Shown here: positions 25,242-34,103 of the stretch, in pieces
Layout: every line of letters starts with the position of its first letter
Position numbering within the stretch: position 1 is the first letter of the stretch
Assembly: GCA_963205115.1 (NCBI GenBank)
Contig: CAUJHV010000051.1
Location: 1-64,000, forward strand
Length of the DNA stretch: 64,000 bases
Source: Pseudomonadota bacterium
GTDB lineage: Bacteria > Pseudomonadota > Gammaproteobacteria > Burkholderiales > Burkholderiaceae_C
Direction: 5' to 3'
The notes under the pieces: generated by a model
What the model was told of the DNA's origin: nothing
Databases searched by the model: none
What the model saw: only the letters and a program-made list of their open reading frames with translations
Made by a program: the position numbers and the translations under genes

Positions 25242-25409
25242 TCAAGGCCGGCGGTGAACTGGGCAAGCGGCTGGATTTCCTGATCCAGGAGCTGCACCGC
25301 GAGGCCAATACGATGGGCAGCAAGTCCGCTGCGCTCGAACTCACCGGCATTTCGGTGGAAATGAAGGTGCTGATCGAGCAGATGCGCGAGCAGGTGCAGA
25401 ACATCGAGT
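25242..25409 (+). repeat. Direct repeat copy 2: displaced yicC 3' end
   Basis: Codes for the last 55 or so YicC residues, in frame and ending in TAG, with no start or 5' part. Three silent differences from copy 1. Silent-only change means this copy (or copy 1) evolved under selection as part of a working yicC before being separated. It directly abuts the glucan locus. Confidence 0.92.
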
Positions 25410-25529
25410 AGGCACAGCTGCCGGGGCGCCCGCCGCCGAAGCCATGCCTCCCCCCGGTCTCGCTCCACGCAACCAGGGCCAGCGCCGGTCCGTGGCCGGC
25501 AAGCCCGCAGGTCCGTTCAGCGGGCCGCC

Positions 25530-28202
25530 CTACTCGAACGTCAAGCCGCCCCCCAGCGCGATGGTGCTGGGATATACCGCCGGCGAACCCACGCCCACGC
25601 TCATGTTGGCGCCGACGAGTTTGCCGCCTACGGCCGGCAGCGGGTTGCTCGAGCCCACGGCCTGGAAGTCCACCTGCGACAGCGGCGCCAGCGCGAGCGC
25701 AGACGCGACAGTCAAGCCCGCCACGTTGCAGGGCTGGATGATCTCGAACGAACTCAGCGGTATGACGTAGGCCGCCGGGGCTGAGGACGTGGGCGTGACC
25801 ACCGCCAGCAGCTTGATATTGCACGCCGCCACGCTGGGGCCTGCGTCAACGTCGTAGAACTTGCCCAGTGTGAGGATGACGCCGAAGTTGCGGGTCGCGC
25901 TTGCAAACCACTCGGCGTTCTGGCCCAGCGTGAACTTCATCGTGGTCTTGCCGGCAATCGAGACACCCGCCGTGTCCGCGGTGGGACTCAGGCCGGTGGT
26001 CAGGCCGGGCGCCTGGATGAAGGCGCCGCTGTACAAGGCCGTGACCGCGCTGGGCGTCTGGTAATAGTAGTAGTAGCTGCTGGCCGACGCGGCGACTGCG
26101 GGCGCGAAGCTGCCACCGCTGCCGCACCAGGCCGGGTCGCCGCTGCAATTGAAGCCGTCCAGGCTGCTGCCGCTGTAGCCGCCGAACGCGCCGCCTTCGA
26201 TCGTCCGGTTGCCCGCGCCGAAGCCCGACGAGAAGACAACCGGTCCGGTCGCCGCCGGAGCCGATCCCCAGAAGTAGATGTTGTCGACAAACAGGGTGCC
26301 GGCCACGCTGGGCTCGAGCTTGATCTGGATGATCGCGGACTTGTCCGGCACGGTGTACTGCGCCAGGTCGATATCCACGCTGTTCCAGTTGCCGGCGGTC
26401 AGCGCCTGCGTGACCGCGTTTTCCTTACCCGCCGAGATGATGGACACCTTGACGCTGCCGATGTCGGCCGACCAGACGTCGATGTGCAGCTTGCCCTTGG
26501 TGGAGACATCCACCGGGCTGGCGGTCCAGTCCAGGCCTTCGTACAGCGCCGGTGCGGTGAAGGTGTACTTCAGCGACTTGTTGCCCGCGAGGGTCATCTC
26601 GCTGTAGGTCACCGGGGGCGATTGGCCCCAGTCGGGCTTGGGATTGAAGTTGGCCACCTGGGCCGCGTCGCTGTAGATCGTCACGGCGCCCGCGGGCACG
26701 GTGGTGGTCGGGGCGCAACCGGGCTCGGTGGTGCCGCAGCCCGTGGCCGGAGCCGATCCCCAGAAGTAGATGTTGTCGACGAACAGGGTGCCGGCCACGC
26801 TGGGCTCGAGCTTGATCTGGATGATCGCGGACTTGTTCGGCACGGTGTACTGCGCCAGGTCGATGTCCACGCTGTTCCAGTTGCCGGCGGTCAGCGCCTG
26901 CGTGACGGCATTCTCCTTACCCGCCGAGATGATGGACACCTTGACGCTGCCGATGTCGGCCGACCAGAAGTCGATGTGCAGCTTGCCCTTGGTGGAGACG
27001 TCCAGCGGGCTGGCCGTCCAGTCCAGGCCTTCGTACAGTGCCGGCGCGGTGAAGGTGTACTTCAGCGACTTGTTGCCGGCGAGGGTCACCTCGCTGTAGG
27101 TCACCGGGGGCGACTGGCCCCAGTCGGGCTTGGGATTGAAGTTGGCCACCTGGGCCGCGTCGGTGTAGACCGTCACGGCGCCTGCGGGCACGGTGGCGGT
27201 CGGGGCACATCCCGGTTCGGTGGTGCCGCAGGCACTTCCCGATGCGGCCGCGGTGTACTTCAGCTCGTCGGCGTAGTAGGTCGAGTCCGCGGTGACCTTG
27301 GTGCCGTAGTGCGGAAAGACGCTGACGCGGTCGTAGGTCTTGCTCGGGTCGTACACGCCGTTGCTCGGTGCGGCGTAGTTGAACGTGAGCGTCTCCCACT
27401 GGTTGGCCTGCGTGGTGGTGGCCTGGGCCTCCATGAAGACCGCCGGGTCGGTGGCGCTCTCCACCTTCAGCATGATGGTCTGGCCGGCTGCCGGCGACAA
27501 CATGCGCAGCGTCACGGTCTTGCTGGTGCCGAAGCCGAATGCCGCGACCTTGGAGGCACCCGTTCCCGAGGGGTCGATGGTCGCACCGGCCCAGACCTCG
27601 GCCGCGGGCGCCTTGACCAGCTTGATCGCCTTGTTGACGGCGTCGCCCGGGTCGGCCGCGACTTCCGCGGCCAGACCGCCGAAGGGCACCATCGCCAGGC
27701 CGGCGGCACCGAAGTCCAGGCACGGCGCAGCGGTGCAGCTGCCGGTGCTGCCGGTGCCGATGGCGCCCGCCACCGTGTTGTAGGCCTGCGAGGCGGCCGC
27801 TGCGGCGGTGTTCAGGTTGCCGGCCAGGTCGCTGTAGCGACCGGCAGCCACGCTCACGTCCAGCGTGCCGGCCATGCCCGCATTCGGCGTGACCACCAGG
27901 GTGGCGCTCCTGCCGCTGACCATCGTGAAGGTGCCGGCGCTGCCGCCGCTGACCACGACGTCGTCCGCACCGAAGGAGGTGCCGACGTTTTCGCTGAAGC
28001 TGAACGTGAAGGTCACGGCCCCGGTGGCGGTGCTGCCTGCGGCCCCGCTGACGATGGCCACCGTCGGCGGCGCGGTGTCCGGCGCGGGCGTCAAGGGCGT
28101 GGCGCCGGGCGGCAGGGCATCGCCGCCGCCGCAGCCGCCGAGCAGTGCAGCCAGGCCCAGGGTCACGACGATCAGACGGTGGCGGATGGGAGGGCAGATC
28201 AT
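25530..28202 (-). CDS. Large lipoprotein with Ig-like domain and duplicated glucan-binding-type modules
   Basis: 890 aa; ATG 28202 with GAGGA upstream is chosen over a GTG at 28229. Lipobox LLGGC predicts an outer-membrane lipoprotein. Order: Pro/Thr linker; Ig-like domain (about 40-135, FSENVGTSFGADDVVVSGGSAG); a carbohydrate-binding-type domain (about 155-310, from CLDFGAAGLAMVPFGG to YYADELKYT); two nearly identical 164-aa modules (about 320-485 and 485-650) each starting CGTTEPGCAP and ending LFVDNIYFWGSAPA; and a C-terminal 240-residue domain (VVFSSGFGAGNRTIEGG..). No catalytic motif found. Placed beside GH81 and behind a LacI operator, it probably binds beta-glucan at the surface. Confidence 0.8.
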   Translation of the reverse strand: MICPPIRHRLIVVTLGLAALLGGCGGGDALPPGATPLTPAPDTAPPTVAIVSGAAGSTATGAVTFTFSFSENVGTSFGADDVVVSGGSAGTFTMVSGRSATLVVTPNAGMAGTLDVSVAAGRYSDLAGNLNTAAAAASQAYNTVAGAIGTGSTGSCTAAPCLDFGAAGLAMVPFGGLAAEVAADPGDAVNKAIKLVKAPAAEVWAGATIDPSGTGASKVAAFGFGTSKTVTLRMLSPAAGQTIMLKVESATDPAVFMEAQATTTQANQWETLTFNYAAPSNGVYDPSKTYDRVSVFPHYGTKVTADSTYYADELKYTAAASGSACGTTEPGCAPTATVPAGAVTVYTDAAQVANFNPKPDWGQSPPVTYSEVTLAGNKSLKYTFTAPALYEGLDWTASPLDVSTKGKLHIDFWSADIGSVKVSIISAGKENAVTQALTAGNWNSVDIDLAQYTVPNKSAIIQIKLEPSVAGTLFVDNIYFWGSAPATGCGTTEPGCAPTTTVPAGAVTIYSDAAQVANFNPKPDWGQSPPVTYSEMTLAGNKSLKYTFTAPALYEGLDWTASPVDVSTKGKLHIDVWSADIGSVKVSIISAGKENAVTQALTAGNWNSVDIDLAQYTVPDKSAIIQIKLEPSVAGTLFVDNIYFWGSAPAATGPVVFSSGFGAGNRTIEGGAFGGYSGSSLDGFNCSGDPAWCGSGGSFAPAVAASASSYYYYYQTPSAVTALYSGAFIQAPGLTTGLSPTADTAGVSIAGKTTMKFTLGQNAEWFASATRNFGVILTLGKFYDVDAGPSVAACNIKLLAVVTPTSSAPAAYVIPLSSFEIIQPCNVAGLTVASALALAPLSQVDFQAVGSSNPLPAVGGKLVGANMSVGVGSPAVYPSTIALGGGLTFE
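26257..27240 (-). repeat. Tandem 492-bp duplication inside the lipoprotein gene
   Basis: Two units of 492 bp (26257-26748 and 26749-27240; 164 codons each) are almost identical at the DNA level, with scattered third-position differences. The high identity indicates a recent duplication or ongoing gene conversion of the binding module. Confidence 0.9.
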
Positions 28203-28243
28203 GAGGTGAAGTCCTCGAGAGCCGAGCACCTGCCCGGCGTGTT

Positions 28244-28257
28244 TGAAAGCGCTTTCA
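28244..28257. promoter_or_regulatory. LacI-type operator, lipoprotein promoter
   Basis: Perfect palindrome TGAAAGCGCTTTCA, 42 bp upstream of the lipoprotein start. It matches the LacI/GalR family operator pattern with central CG and recurs at four other promoters of this locus. Confidence 0.88.
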
Positions 28258-28322
28258 CAAGTCTAGGGATTCGCACTGGCGAAGACAACGACATCGACCT
28301 GTCGCTTTCCCTAGGTGGCCGC

Positions 28323-30668
28323 TCAGGGCCCCGAATCCGAGCGGCCCAGCGCGCCGGGCGCCACGGTGAGCGACTTGCCATCGCTGAACCGCACCGTCAA
28401 CGGCTGCTGGCCGGCATTGAAGGCCAGGTAGGTGCGGCGGCCGTCGGGGCGCTTGAACACCTGGTACAGCGCGGTGTCGGCCGAGACACCGAAATCCGGC
28501 GTACCCATCTCGGCCAGGCTGAGCATCCAGTGCAGCGTGTGCGTGCGGGTCTCGCCAAGTTCCACCGCGCCCCAGCGGTCCCACTGCGCCAGCGCGGCGC
28601 CAGGGTCGGCCAGTGCCAGGTACTTGGCGAAGACGTCCTGCCAGATGTCCTTGGGCACTTCGCCGTAGCGTTTGCCGCGCCCGAGCCAGTTGTCCATGTC
28701 GGGCTTGAGCGTGTCGAGGTTGCGCCGCACGTACTTCGGGTCGCGCCCGAGATGGGTGGCAAAGCTCGCGATGGGCAGCAGGTTGATGCCCTTGATCTGG
28801 CGCGGCTCGTCGGTCCACCAGGTGTTGTGCGCGTACTTGCCGCCGAAGACCATGCTGGTTTCGGCGTGTTTGTACTCCGGGGCGAAGACCAGGCCATGCA
28901 GGTCGAACCAGTAGTGGTGCACCGACTCGATCTCGGTGGTGTACATGTAGATGCCCAGGTCACGCAGTTCGCGGTTGCCGCTCACCTCGCCCCAGAGGAT
29001 GAGCGCGGCCCAGGCATTGATCGCCTCGCTGGACGACTCCTGGTTGTTGCCCAGGGCGCCGTATTCCCCCGCGCCGCCGATGCCCACCGCCCAGGAGTGC
29101 CCCTCGTAGGGATCGAAGTTGCGCAGGAAGGGGAAATCCGCCGAGCCACGCTGCGCGGTGGCGATATCGGCCACCAGCAGATCGACCATGGCCCCCCAAC
29201 GCTCCTTCGCGGCCCAGGCCGGGTCGCGCAGCGCCACTTCCGCCGCTGCGCGTATCCAGTAGCCATAGTGGAAGTGGTGGTCGTTCATCTGCTCGACCGA
29301 GAAGAACTCGTCCGGGTAGCCGACGACCGTACCCAGCCGCTTGTCCTGGTGGAAGTAGCTGCGTGCGCCCTGCCCCGTGAACCACCACTCCAGGCGCTCC
29401 TTCACGAGTGCCAGCAACTGGTCGCGCGACTGCAGGTCGCCCTGCTGCTCGGCCACGGCCATCAGTTGGGTGGCGCGCGTCAGGCCCTTGCCCTGCCAGT
29501 AGGGGCTGGTACGCCAGTTGTCCTTGTTTTCGCGGTCGGGGATCAGCTCGCGCCGCTTGCGCATGTCGGCCTTGAACAGTTCGCCCAGTTCGCCCACGCG
29601 ATCACCCTGCTTGACGCCCGGCCAATGCGGCACAAATCCCAGGTAGCGGCGCGTGGTCTTGAACTCCGCAGCGGCCAGCAGGCGGATCTTGCCGCGCACG
29701 CTGTCGTAGGCAGGCCCCAGGCGCGACGCAACCGCGGCGTTGTCGTGCCACTGGTGCGGCAGCAGGCCCAGCAGCGGCCCGTGGTCCGGCCCTTCCATCG
29801 TGCGGGTGGTGGCCTTGAAGGTGGTTTCGACCGTGCTGCTGGCCGCGTCATAACGCCACTGCACCCGCGTGTCCTGCAGGAAGGCGTAGGCATGCCGCTG
29901 CAGCAGCGCCACGGTGGCCGGCTGCTCGTCCGGCAACGCGGCGGCGGAGAGGTAGCCCGCACCGGCCGGCAGCCGCGCGATCCATTCGGTGGCGGACACC
30001 GGCTCCCAGCGCACGCCCGTGGGTCCGAACACGGCATAGGCCTTGCCCTTGACGCGCAGACCCAGCATGCGCGCGTCGCCGCTGTCGAAGCGCTGGCCTG
30101 CCGCCGGCAGGCGCAGCCGCATGTCCCCGCGCGTGAGCTGGAAGTAGGCGTAGGGGCTGCCATGCGCCACCGTCACCTTCATCTGGTCGGCGCCGCCGGC
30201 CATCACGATGTCGATGGCCCAATCGGAGTTGCCGGCCAGCTTGGCCGGACCGGGCTCGAAGGCCACCGGCGAGAACACCAGCGCGTCACGGTGCGGGTAC
30301 TGGATCTCGACGTCTCGCCGTTCGGTGGGTACCGCCTCCTTGCTCGGCAATGACATCTCCAGGCCCGTCGCCGTGGTCTTGAAGGTCAGCGGGTGCGCGA
30401 ACAGCGGGTCGGGCTTGGGGTTGAAGATCAGCGTGGAGTACCACTGATTCGTCGGCGCGGCGCGCTGCAGCATCGCCTCGGTGCGGTACGGTGCCGCCGG
30501 CGGCGGCTTCTCGCCCGACTTCGGCGCGGCCAGCACCGTGCCCGCACCGACCTTGACGGTCTGTGCCGCGGCAACGCCCGTCAGGCCCGGGTGCAGATGG
30601 AGCACCAAGGCCAGCACTGGCGCCAGCAGGCTGGCCGAAACACGCACGCTGCCCGCGAATCGATTCAT
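28323..30668 (-). CDS. GH81 endo-beta-1,3-glucanase
   Basis: 781 aa, secreted: ATG 30668 with GGAAG upstream and a signal peptide ending near VAAA. Family 81 hallmarks: TNQWYSTLIF near the N-terminus, the long beta-sandwich domain, then the (alpha/alpha)6 barrel with MNDHHFHYGYW (catalytic Asp region), GHSWAVGIGG and NNQESSSEAINAW (catalytic Glu). It cuts internal beta-1,3 bonds of laminarin, curdlan or fungal glucan by inversion. A LacI operator lies 50 bp upstream. Faces the porin operon; downstream gene is the surface lipoprotein, separated by its own operator. Confidence 0.95.
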   Translation of the reverse strand: MNRFAGSVRVSASLLAPVLALVLHLHPGLTGVAAAQTVKVGAGTVLAAPKSGEKPPPAAPYRTEAMLQRAAPTNQWYSTLIFNPKPDPLFAHPLTFKTTATGLEMSLPSKEAVPTERRDVEIQYPHRDALVFSPVAFEPGPAKLAGNSDWAIDIVMAGGADQMKVTVAHGSPYAYFQLTRGDMRLRLPAAGQRFDSGDARMLGLRVKGKAYAVFGPTGVRWEPVSATEWIARLPAGAGYLSAAALPDEQPATVALLQRHAYAFLQDTRVQWRYDAASSTVETTFKATTRTMEGPDHGPLLGLLPHQWHDNAAVASRLGPAYDSVRGKIRLLAAAEFKTTRRYLGFVPHWPGVKQGDRVGELGELFKADMRKRRELIPDRENKDNWRTSPYWQGKGLTRATQLMAVAEQQGDLQSRDQLLALVKERLEWWFTGQGARSYFHQDKRLGTVVGYPDEFFSVEQMNDHHFHYGYWIRAAAEVALRDPAWAAKERWGAMVDLLVADIATAQRGSADFPFLRNFDPYEGHSWAVGIGGAGEYGALGNNQESSSEAINAWAALILWGEVSGNRELRDLGIYMYTTEIESVHHYWFDLHGLVFAPEYKHAETSMVFGGKYAHNTWWTDEPRQIKGINLLPIASFATHLGRDPKYVRRNLDTLKPDMDNWLGRGKRYGEVPKDIWQDVFAKYLALADPGAALAQWDRWGAVELGETRTHTLHWMLSLAEMGTPDFGVSADTALYQVFKRPDGRRTYLAFNAGQQPLTVRFSDGKSLTVAPGALGRSDSGP

Positions 30669-30718
30669 GGACGCTTCCTTCGCCTCCGGTGTCGGTGGCC
30701 ATTGGCGGCGGATCGTAG

Positions 30719-30732
30719 TGAAAGCGCTTTCA
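30719..30732. promoter_or_regulatory. LacI-type operator, GH81 promoter
   Basis: TGAAAGCGCTTTCA again, 51 bp before the GH81 start codon on the minus strand. A second copy lies 114 bp away (centre to centre) for the divergent porin operon. Confidence 0.9.
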
Positions 30733-30832
30733 CAAGTCATCTCCGCGTTTACCCGAAACACCCGATCCGACCCGGTGGCGGGAAAACACGGGGGAGTCAC
30801 CGTTGACCATGCCGGCACGCTGCACTATCCTT

Positions 30833-30846
30833 TGAAAGCGCTTTCA
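30833..30846. promoter_or_regulatory. LacI-type operator, porin operon promoter
   Basis: TGAAAGCGCTTTCA flanked by T and G, 65 bp before the chosen porin start (30912). Because it lies only 5 bp from the alternative ATG 30852, that alternative start would place the operator at the ribosome site, which argues for 30912. Confidence 0.9.
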
Positions 30847-30911
30847 GGATCATGGCGTTCCGCTTCGCAATCCCACCCCACGCAGGCCGCCCGCGGCCGG
30901 CTGAATCCACC

Positions 30912-32288
30912 ATGCACCACCACACTCCGGTTTTCGCCGCGCCGACGCGGGCTGCCCGTTCGCAGGCCTTGCGTGTTCGACATGCCGTGCAGGCGGGCGC
31001 CCTGGCGGCGGCTTGCGCCATCGCCCCGCAGGCGCAGGCCGTCGACTACGGGCCGTTCACGCTGAACGGCTTCGTCAAGGCCGAGTTCTCGCGTGTGGCG
31101 CGCGCCTGCTCCGATTGCCAGGTTGCCCCCGGCGTGGGCAAGGACTACCTCTGGGCCGACAGCGTGGCCGCCGGCAAGCGCTTCGGTACCGAGGACACGC
31201 ACGTGGTGCTGGCCCAACCCTGGCTGGGCGTCAAGTTCGACCTCGGCAAGGGCTTCAAGCTCTCGGGTCTGGTGAGCCAGCGCTGGCGCGACGGCAAGGT
31301 CGACATCCCGGGCTTCTGGTACGACCGCAACATCGCCCTGAGCCACGAGGACTACGGCCGCGTGGCTGTCGGCGCGATGACCTCGCGTGCCTGGAGCCTG
31401 GCGGACTACCCCTACGGCAACGACATCGGCGTGTCCGACGTCTGGGCTTCCAGCGGCGCCGGCTACGGCCTGCTCGGCCACGCTGTGCGTGTGACCTCGC
31501 GCGTGCTCGACGTGATGGAAGGCGATCTCGTCCTGGAGCTCACCTACGACCAGGGCAACCGCCACTTCAAGGTGCACAAGCCCCGCTTCCTCGAGTTGTA
31601 TGCGCAGTACCGCAAGGGCGATCTGTTCGTCGATGCGATCTACCAGGATTCACGCAACGGCACGCCAGCCGCCTGGGGCCACGGCCCCTTCGACGGCCCG
31701 TTCTATGACCCGGCGGCCGACGCCAAGCTGGGCCAATCGGGCCAGAGCATCGCGATGCTGATGGCGCGCTACCGCGTCAGTGCGCCGCTGGAAGTGCTGG
31801 GTGGCATCCGCCGCAACCGCTGGAGCGGCGCGCATGCGGTGGTCGTGCAGACACAGCCGCGTGGCGACATATGGAACAGCCCCTTCAACGTCGACTGGGG
31901 CGGCACCATGGTCTACCGCAACGCCGACGGCTCCAGCTACGCCGTGCCCAACCCCGGCTACCCGGCGGTGTCGGTGGACGTCAGCGGCGGTGTCATCTAC
32001 CGCACCGGCGCCTGGTCGGCACACACCGGTTTTGCCTACCTGGGCGAAGCCCGCACGAAGAACCCCAGCGAACGCGGCCAGAGGAATTACGCGCTGGTCA
32101 ACACGCTCGGCCTGGGCTACGACTTCGGCAACGGCCTGAAGGCCTACGGCTTGGCCGGTGCCGTGCAGTACAAGCGAATCGGCCTGTCGCCGATGTCCAT
32201 GCCGGGCAATGCCTCGTTCACCAACGTCGACTCCCGCGTCTCGCGGCACGGCAACTGGATCGGCGCCGGCGCCGTCTACACCTTCTGA
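30912..32288 (+). CDS. Outer-membrane porin, probable glucan oligosaccharide channel
   Basis: 458 aa from ATG 30912 (ATG 30852 would add 20 residues). Signal peptide: AGALAAACAIAPQAQA then VDYGPFTLNGFVKAEF. The mature protein alternates short amphipathic strands, many ending in aromatic residues, with periplasmic turns and a final strand WIGAGAVYTF ending in Phe, as expected for a beta-barrel porin. No plug or TonB box. First gene of the plus operon with GH17, the 1096-aa enzyme and a sugar symporter, so it most likely lets beta-glucan oligomers through the outer membrane. Exact porin family not identified. Confidence 0.82.
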   Translation: MHHHTPVFAAPTRAARSQALRVRHAVQAGALAAACAIAPQAQAVDYGPFTLNGFVKAEFSRVARACSDCQVAPGVGKDYLWADSVAAGKRFGTEDTHVVLAQPWLGVKFDLGKGFKLSGLVSQRWRDGKVDIPGFWYDRNIALSHEDYGRVAVGAMTSRAWSLADYPYGNDIGVSDVWASSGAGYGLLGHAVRVTSRVLDVMEGDLVLELTYDQGNRHFKVHKPRFLELYAQYRKGDLFVDAIYQDSRNGTPAAWGHGPFDGPFYDPAADAKLGQSGQSIAMLMARYRVSAPLEVLGGIRRNRWSGAHAVVVQTQPRGDIWNSPFNVDWGGTMVYRNADGSSYAVPNPGYPAVSVDVSGGVIYRTGAWSAHTGFAYLGEARTKNPSERGQRNYALVNTLGLGYDFGNGLKAYGLAGAVQYKRIGLSPMSMPGNASFTNVDSRVSRHGNWIGAGAVYTF

Positions 32289-32307
32289 TTCGCGCGAGGT
32301 CCACCCC

Positions 32308-34050
32308 ATGAAGCTCGATCGATTCGCACGCCTGGCCCGGGCTTGCCGCCGCCTGTCTGCGGTCTTCAAGGCCGGCACACTGGCCGTGGCCGTGACGGTG
32401 GCCGGATGCGGCGGCGGCGGCACCACGCCTCAGACGCATGACGGCGGGGTGCGCCCGCTCAGCGCCGAGTTCAGCTCGCGCAAGGCCGTGGCCTATTCCC
32501 CCTACCGCACCGCCACCAGCGTGGACGGTCTGGCGGCCGAGACCATTCCCAAGGCCAACATCAAGCAGGACCTGGACCTGCTGGTGGCCGCCGGCTTCGG
32601 CCTGATCCGCGTCTTCGACAGCTCCGACAAGGTGGCCAAGCAGACGCTGGAAGTCATCCGCGAGAACAAGCTCGACATCAAGATGCAGCTCGGCCTGTAC
32701 ATGCAGAGCGGCGACGACGTCTTCAACCGCAACGAGATCGCGCGCGGCGTGGCGCTGGCCAAGGCCTATCCGGACATCGTGCTGGCCGTGAGTGTCGGCA
32801 ACGAGACGATGGTCAGCTGGTCATTCAACAAGATCGATCCCCAGGTGATGCGCGGCTACCTGAAGCTGGTGCGCGACCAGATCACCCAGCCGGTGACCAC
32901 CGACGACAACTACGCCTTCTGGCGCGACACCGACGCCACGATCACCGACGTCGTGGACTTCGCGGCGCTGCACACCTACCCCGAGCTCGACACCGTGTTC
33001 GTTCCCGAGCCCGGCCTGTTCGACTGGCGCCAGAAGAACGTCTCCGATTCCCAGCGCGCCGCCGCGATGATGGACGCCGCCATCGGCGAGGCGCGCTACC
33101 AGTACCAGCTGGCGCGCACGCACCTGGACCGGCTGGGCCGCGCCGACATCCCCATCGTCATCGGCGAGACCGGTTGGAACGCCGTGGATGTGGGCGCACT
33201 GAAGTTCCGCGCCCACCCGGTGAACCAGAAGATGTACCTCGACCGCCTGCAGGCCTGGGCCGCCGAGGGCCGCACCGGCGCGGGGCCGAAGGCCATCTTC
33301 TATTTCGAGGCCTTCGACGAGCCCTGGAAGCAGGGTGACGACAAGTGGGGCCTGTTCAACGTGGCACGCAAGGCCCGTTATGCGGTCAAGGACTTCTTCC
33401 CCGCTGCGCAGTGGGTGCCTGGCGATACCAGCGAGCCCGCCACGGCCTCCCTCAGCGACGCGAGTGCGGTGCACTGGAAGGCGCCCACCGTGAACGCGGC
33501 CGTCACCGCGAACCGCTACGTGATCTTCGCCGACACCGTGGGCGCGTCGGACCTGCGCGAGGCCGGCCTGCAGTTCGACCCCTTCGTCAAGACCTTCTGG
33601 CAGACCGTGCCCGACGCTGCGCCGGGCGATACACCGTCGGCTCTGGAGATCGACCCGCGGCCCGAAGTGTGGGGCTGGGGCATGCTGTACCAGTCGCGCA
33701 GCGCGGTGACCACCAACCTGTCCAACTTCGCCAAGGGGCGGCTGGAATTCAGCGTCAAGACCACCTACCCCGGCACGATCGAAGTCGCGCTGCTGACCGA
33801 CACCGAGGAAAAGGGCGCCGTCGAGGCCTACGTGCAGCTGTCCAACGGCGACCACGGCTACTGCAACACCGGCACCTGGTGCCAGGTCTCCATACCGGTG
33901 TCCGCGTTCCTGGCGAAGAACCCCAACTTGGACCTGCGCATGGTGACCGGCCGATTTGTCATCGCCGACCGCTATGCCAACACCGGCAAGGCCAGCGGCG
34001 CCAACATCACGACCAAGCTGACGATCGATGCGGTGGTCTGGACCCAGTGA
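32308..34050 (+). CDS. GH17 beta-1,3-glucanase-type lipoprotein
   Basis: 580 aa. GAGG precedes ATG 32308. Lipobox VAGC followed by a Gly run predicts a lipid anchor. The GH17 (beta/alpha)8 domain (about 50-370) starts VAYSPYRT, has the acid/base Glu in LAVSVGNETMVSW and the nucleophile Glu in IVIGETGWN, and FYFEAFDEPWK near the end. The last 190 residues form a beta-sandwich carbohydrate-binding-type region (VQLSNGDHGYCNTGTWCQVSI). It should hydrolyse or transglycosylate beta-1,3-glucan at the cell surface or in the periplasm. 19 bp after the porin stop. Confidence 0.92.
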   Translation: MKLDRFARLARACRRLSAVFKAGTLAVAVTVAGCGGGGTTPQTHDGGVRPLSAEFSSRKAVAYSPYRTATSVDGLAAETIPKANIKQDLDLLVAAGFGLIRVFDSSDKVAKQTLEVIRENKLDIKMQLGLYMQSGDDVFNRNEIARGVALAKAYPDIVLAVSVGNETMVSWSFNKIDPQVMRGYLKLVRDQITQPVTTDDNYAFWRDTDATITDVVDFAALHTYPELDTVFVPEPGLFDWRQKNVSDSQRAAAMMDAAIGEARYQYQLARTHLDRLGRADIPIVIGETGWNAVDVGALKFRAHPVNQKMYLDRLQAWAAEGRTGAGPKAIFYFEAFDEPWKQGDDKWGLFNVARKARYAVKDFFPAAQWVPGDTSEPATASLSDASAVHWKAPTVNAAVTANRYVIFADTVGASDLREAGLQFDPFVKTFWQTVPDAAPGDTPSALEIDPRPEVWGWGMLYQSRSAVTTNLSNFAKGRLEFSVKTTYPGTIEVALLTDTEEKGAVEAYVQLSNGDHGYCNTGTWCQVSIPVSAFLAKNPNLDLRMVTGRFVIADRYANTGKASGANITTKLTIDAVVWTQ

Positions 34051-34103
34051 CCGCGTGACCTGACCACCGTCGTGCCGACTGCACAGGCACGCGACGACAC
34101 GAC

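Noticed and set aside
26484..30353. 1289-codon open frame on the plus strand, antisense to the lipoprotein and GH81 genes
   Set aside because: Its product is rich in Arg/His/Gly/Val with no domain; it is the expected shadow of high-GC genes on the other strand.
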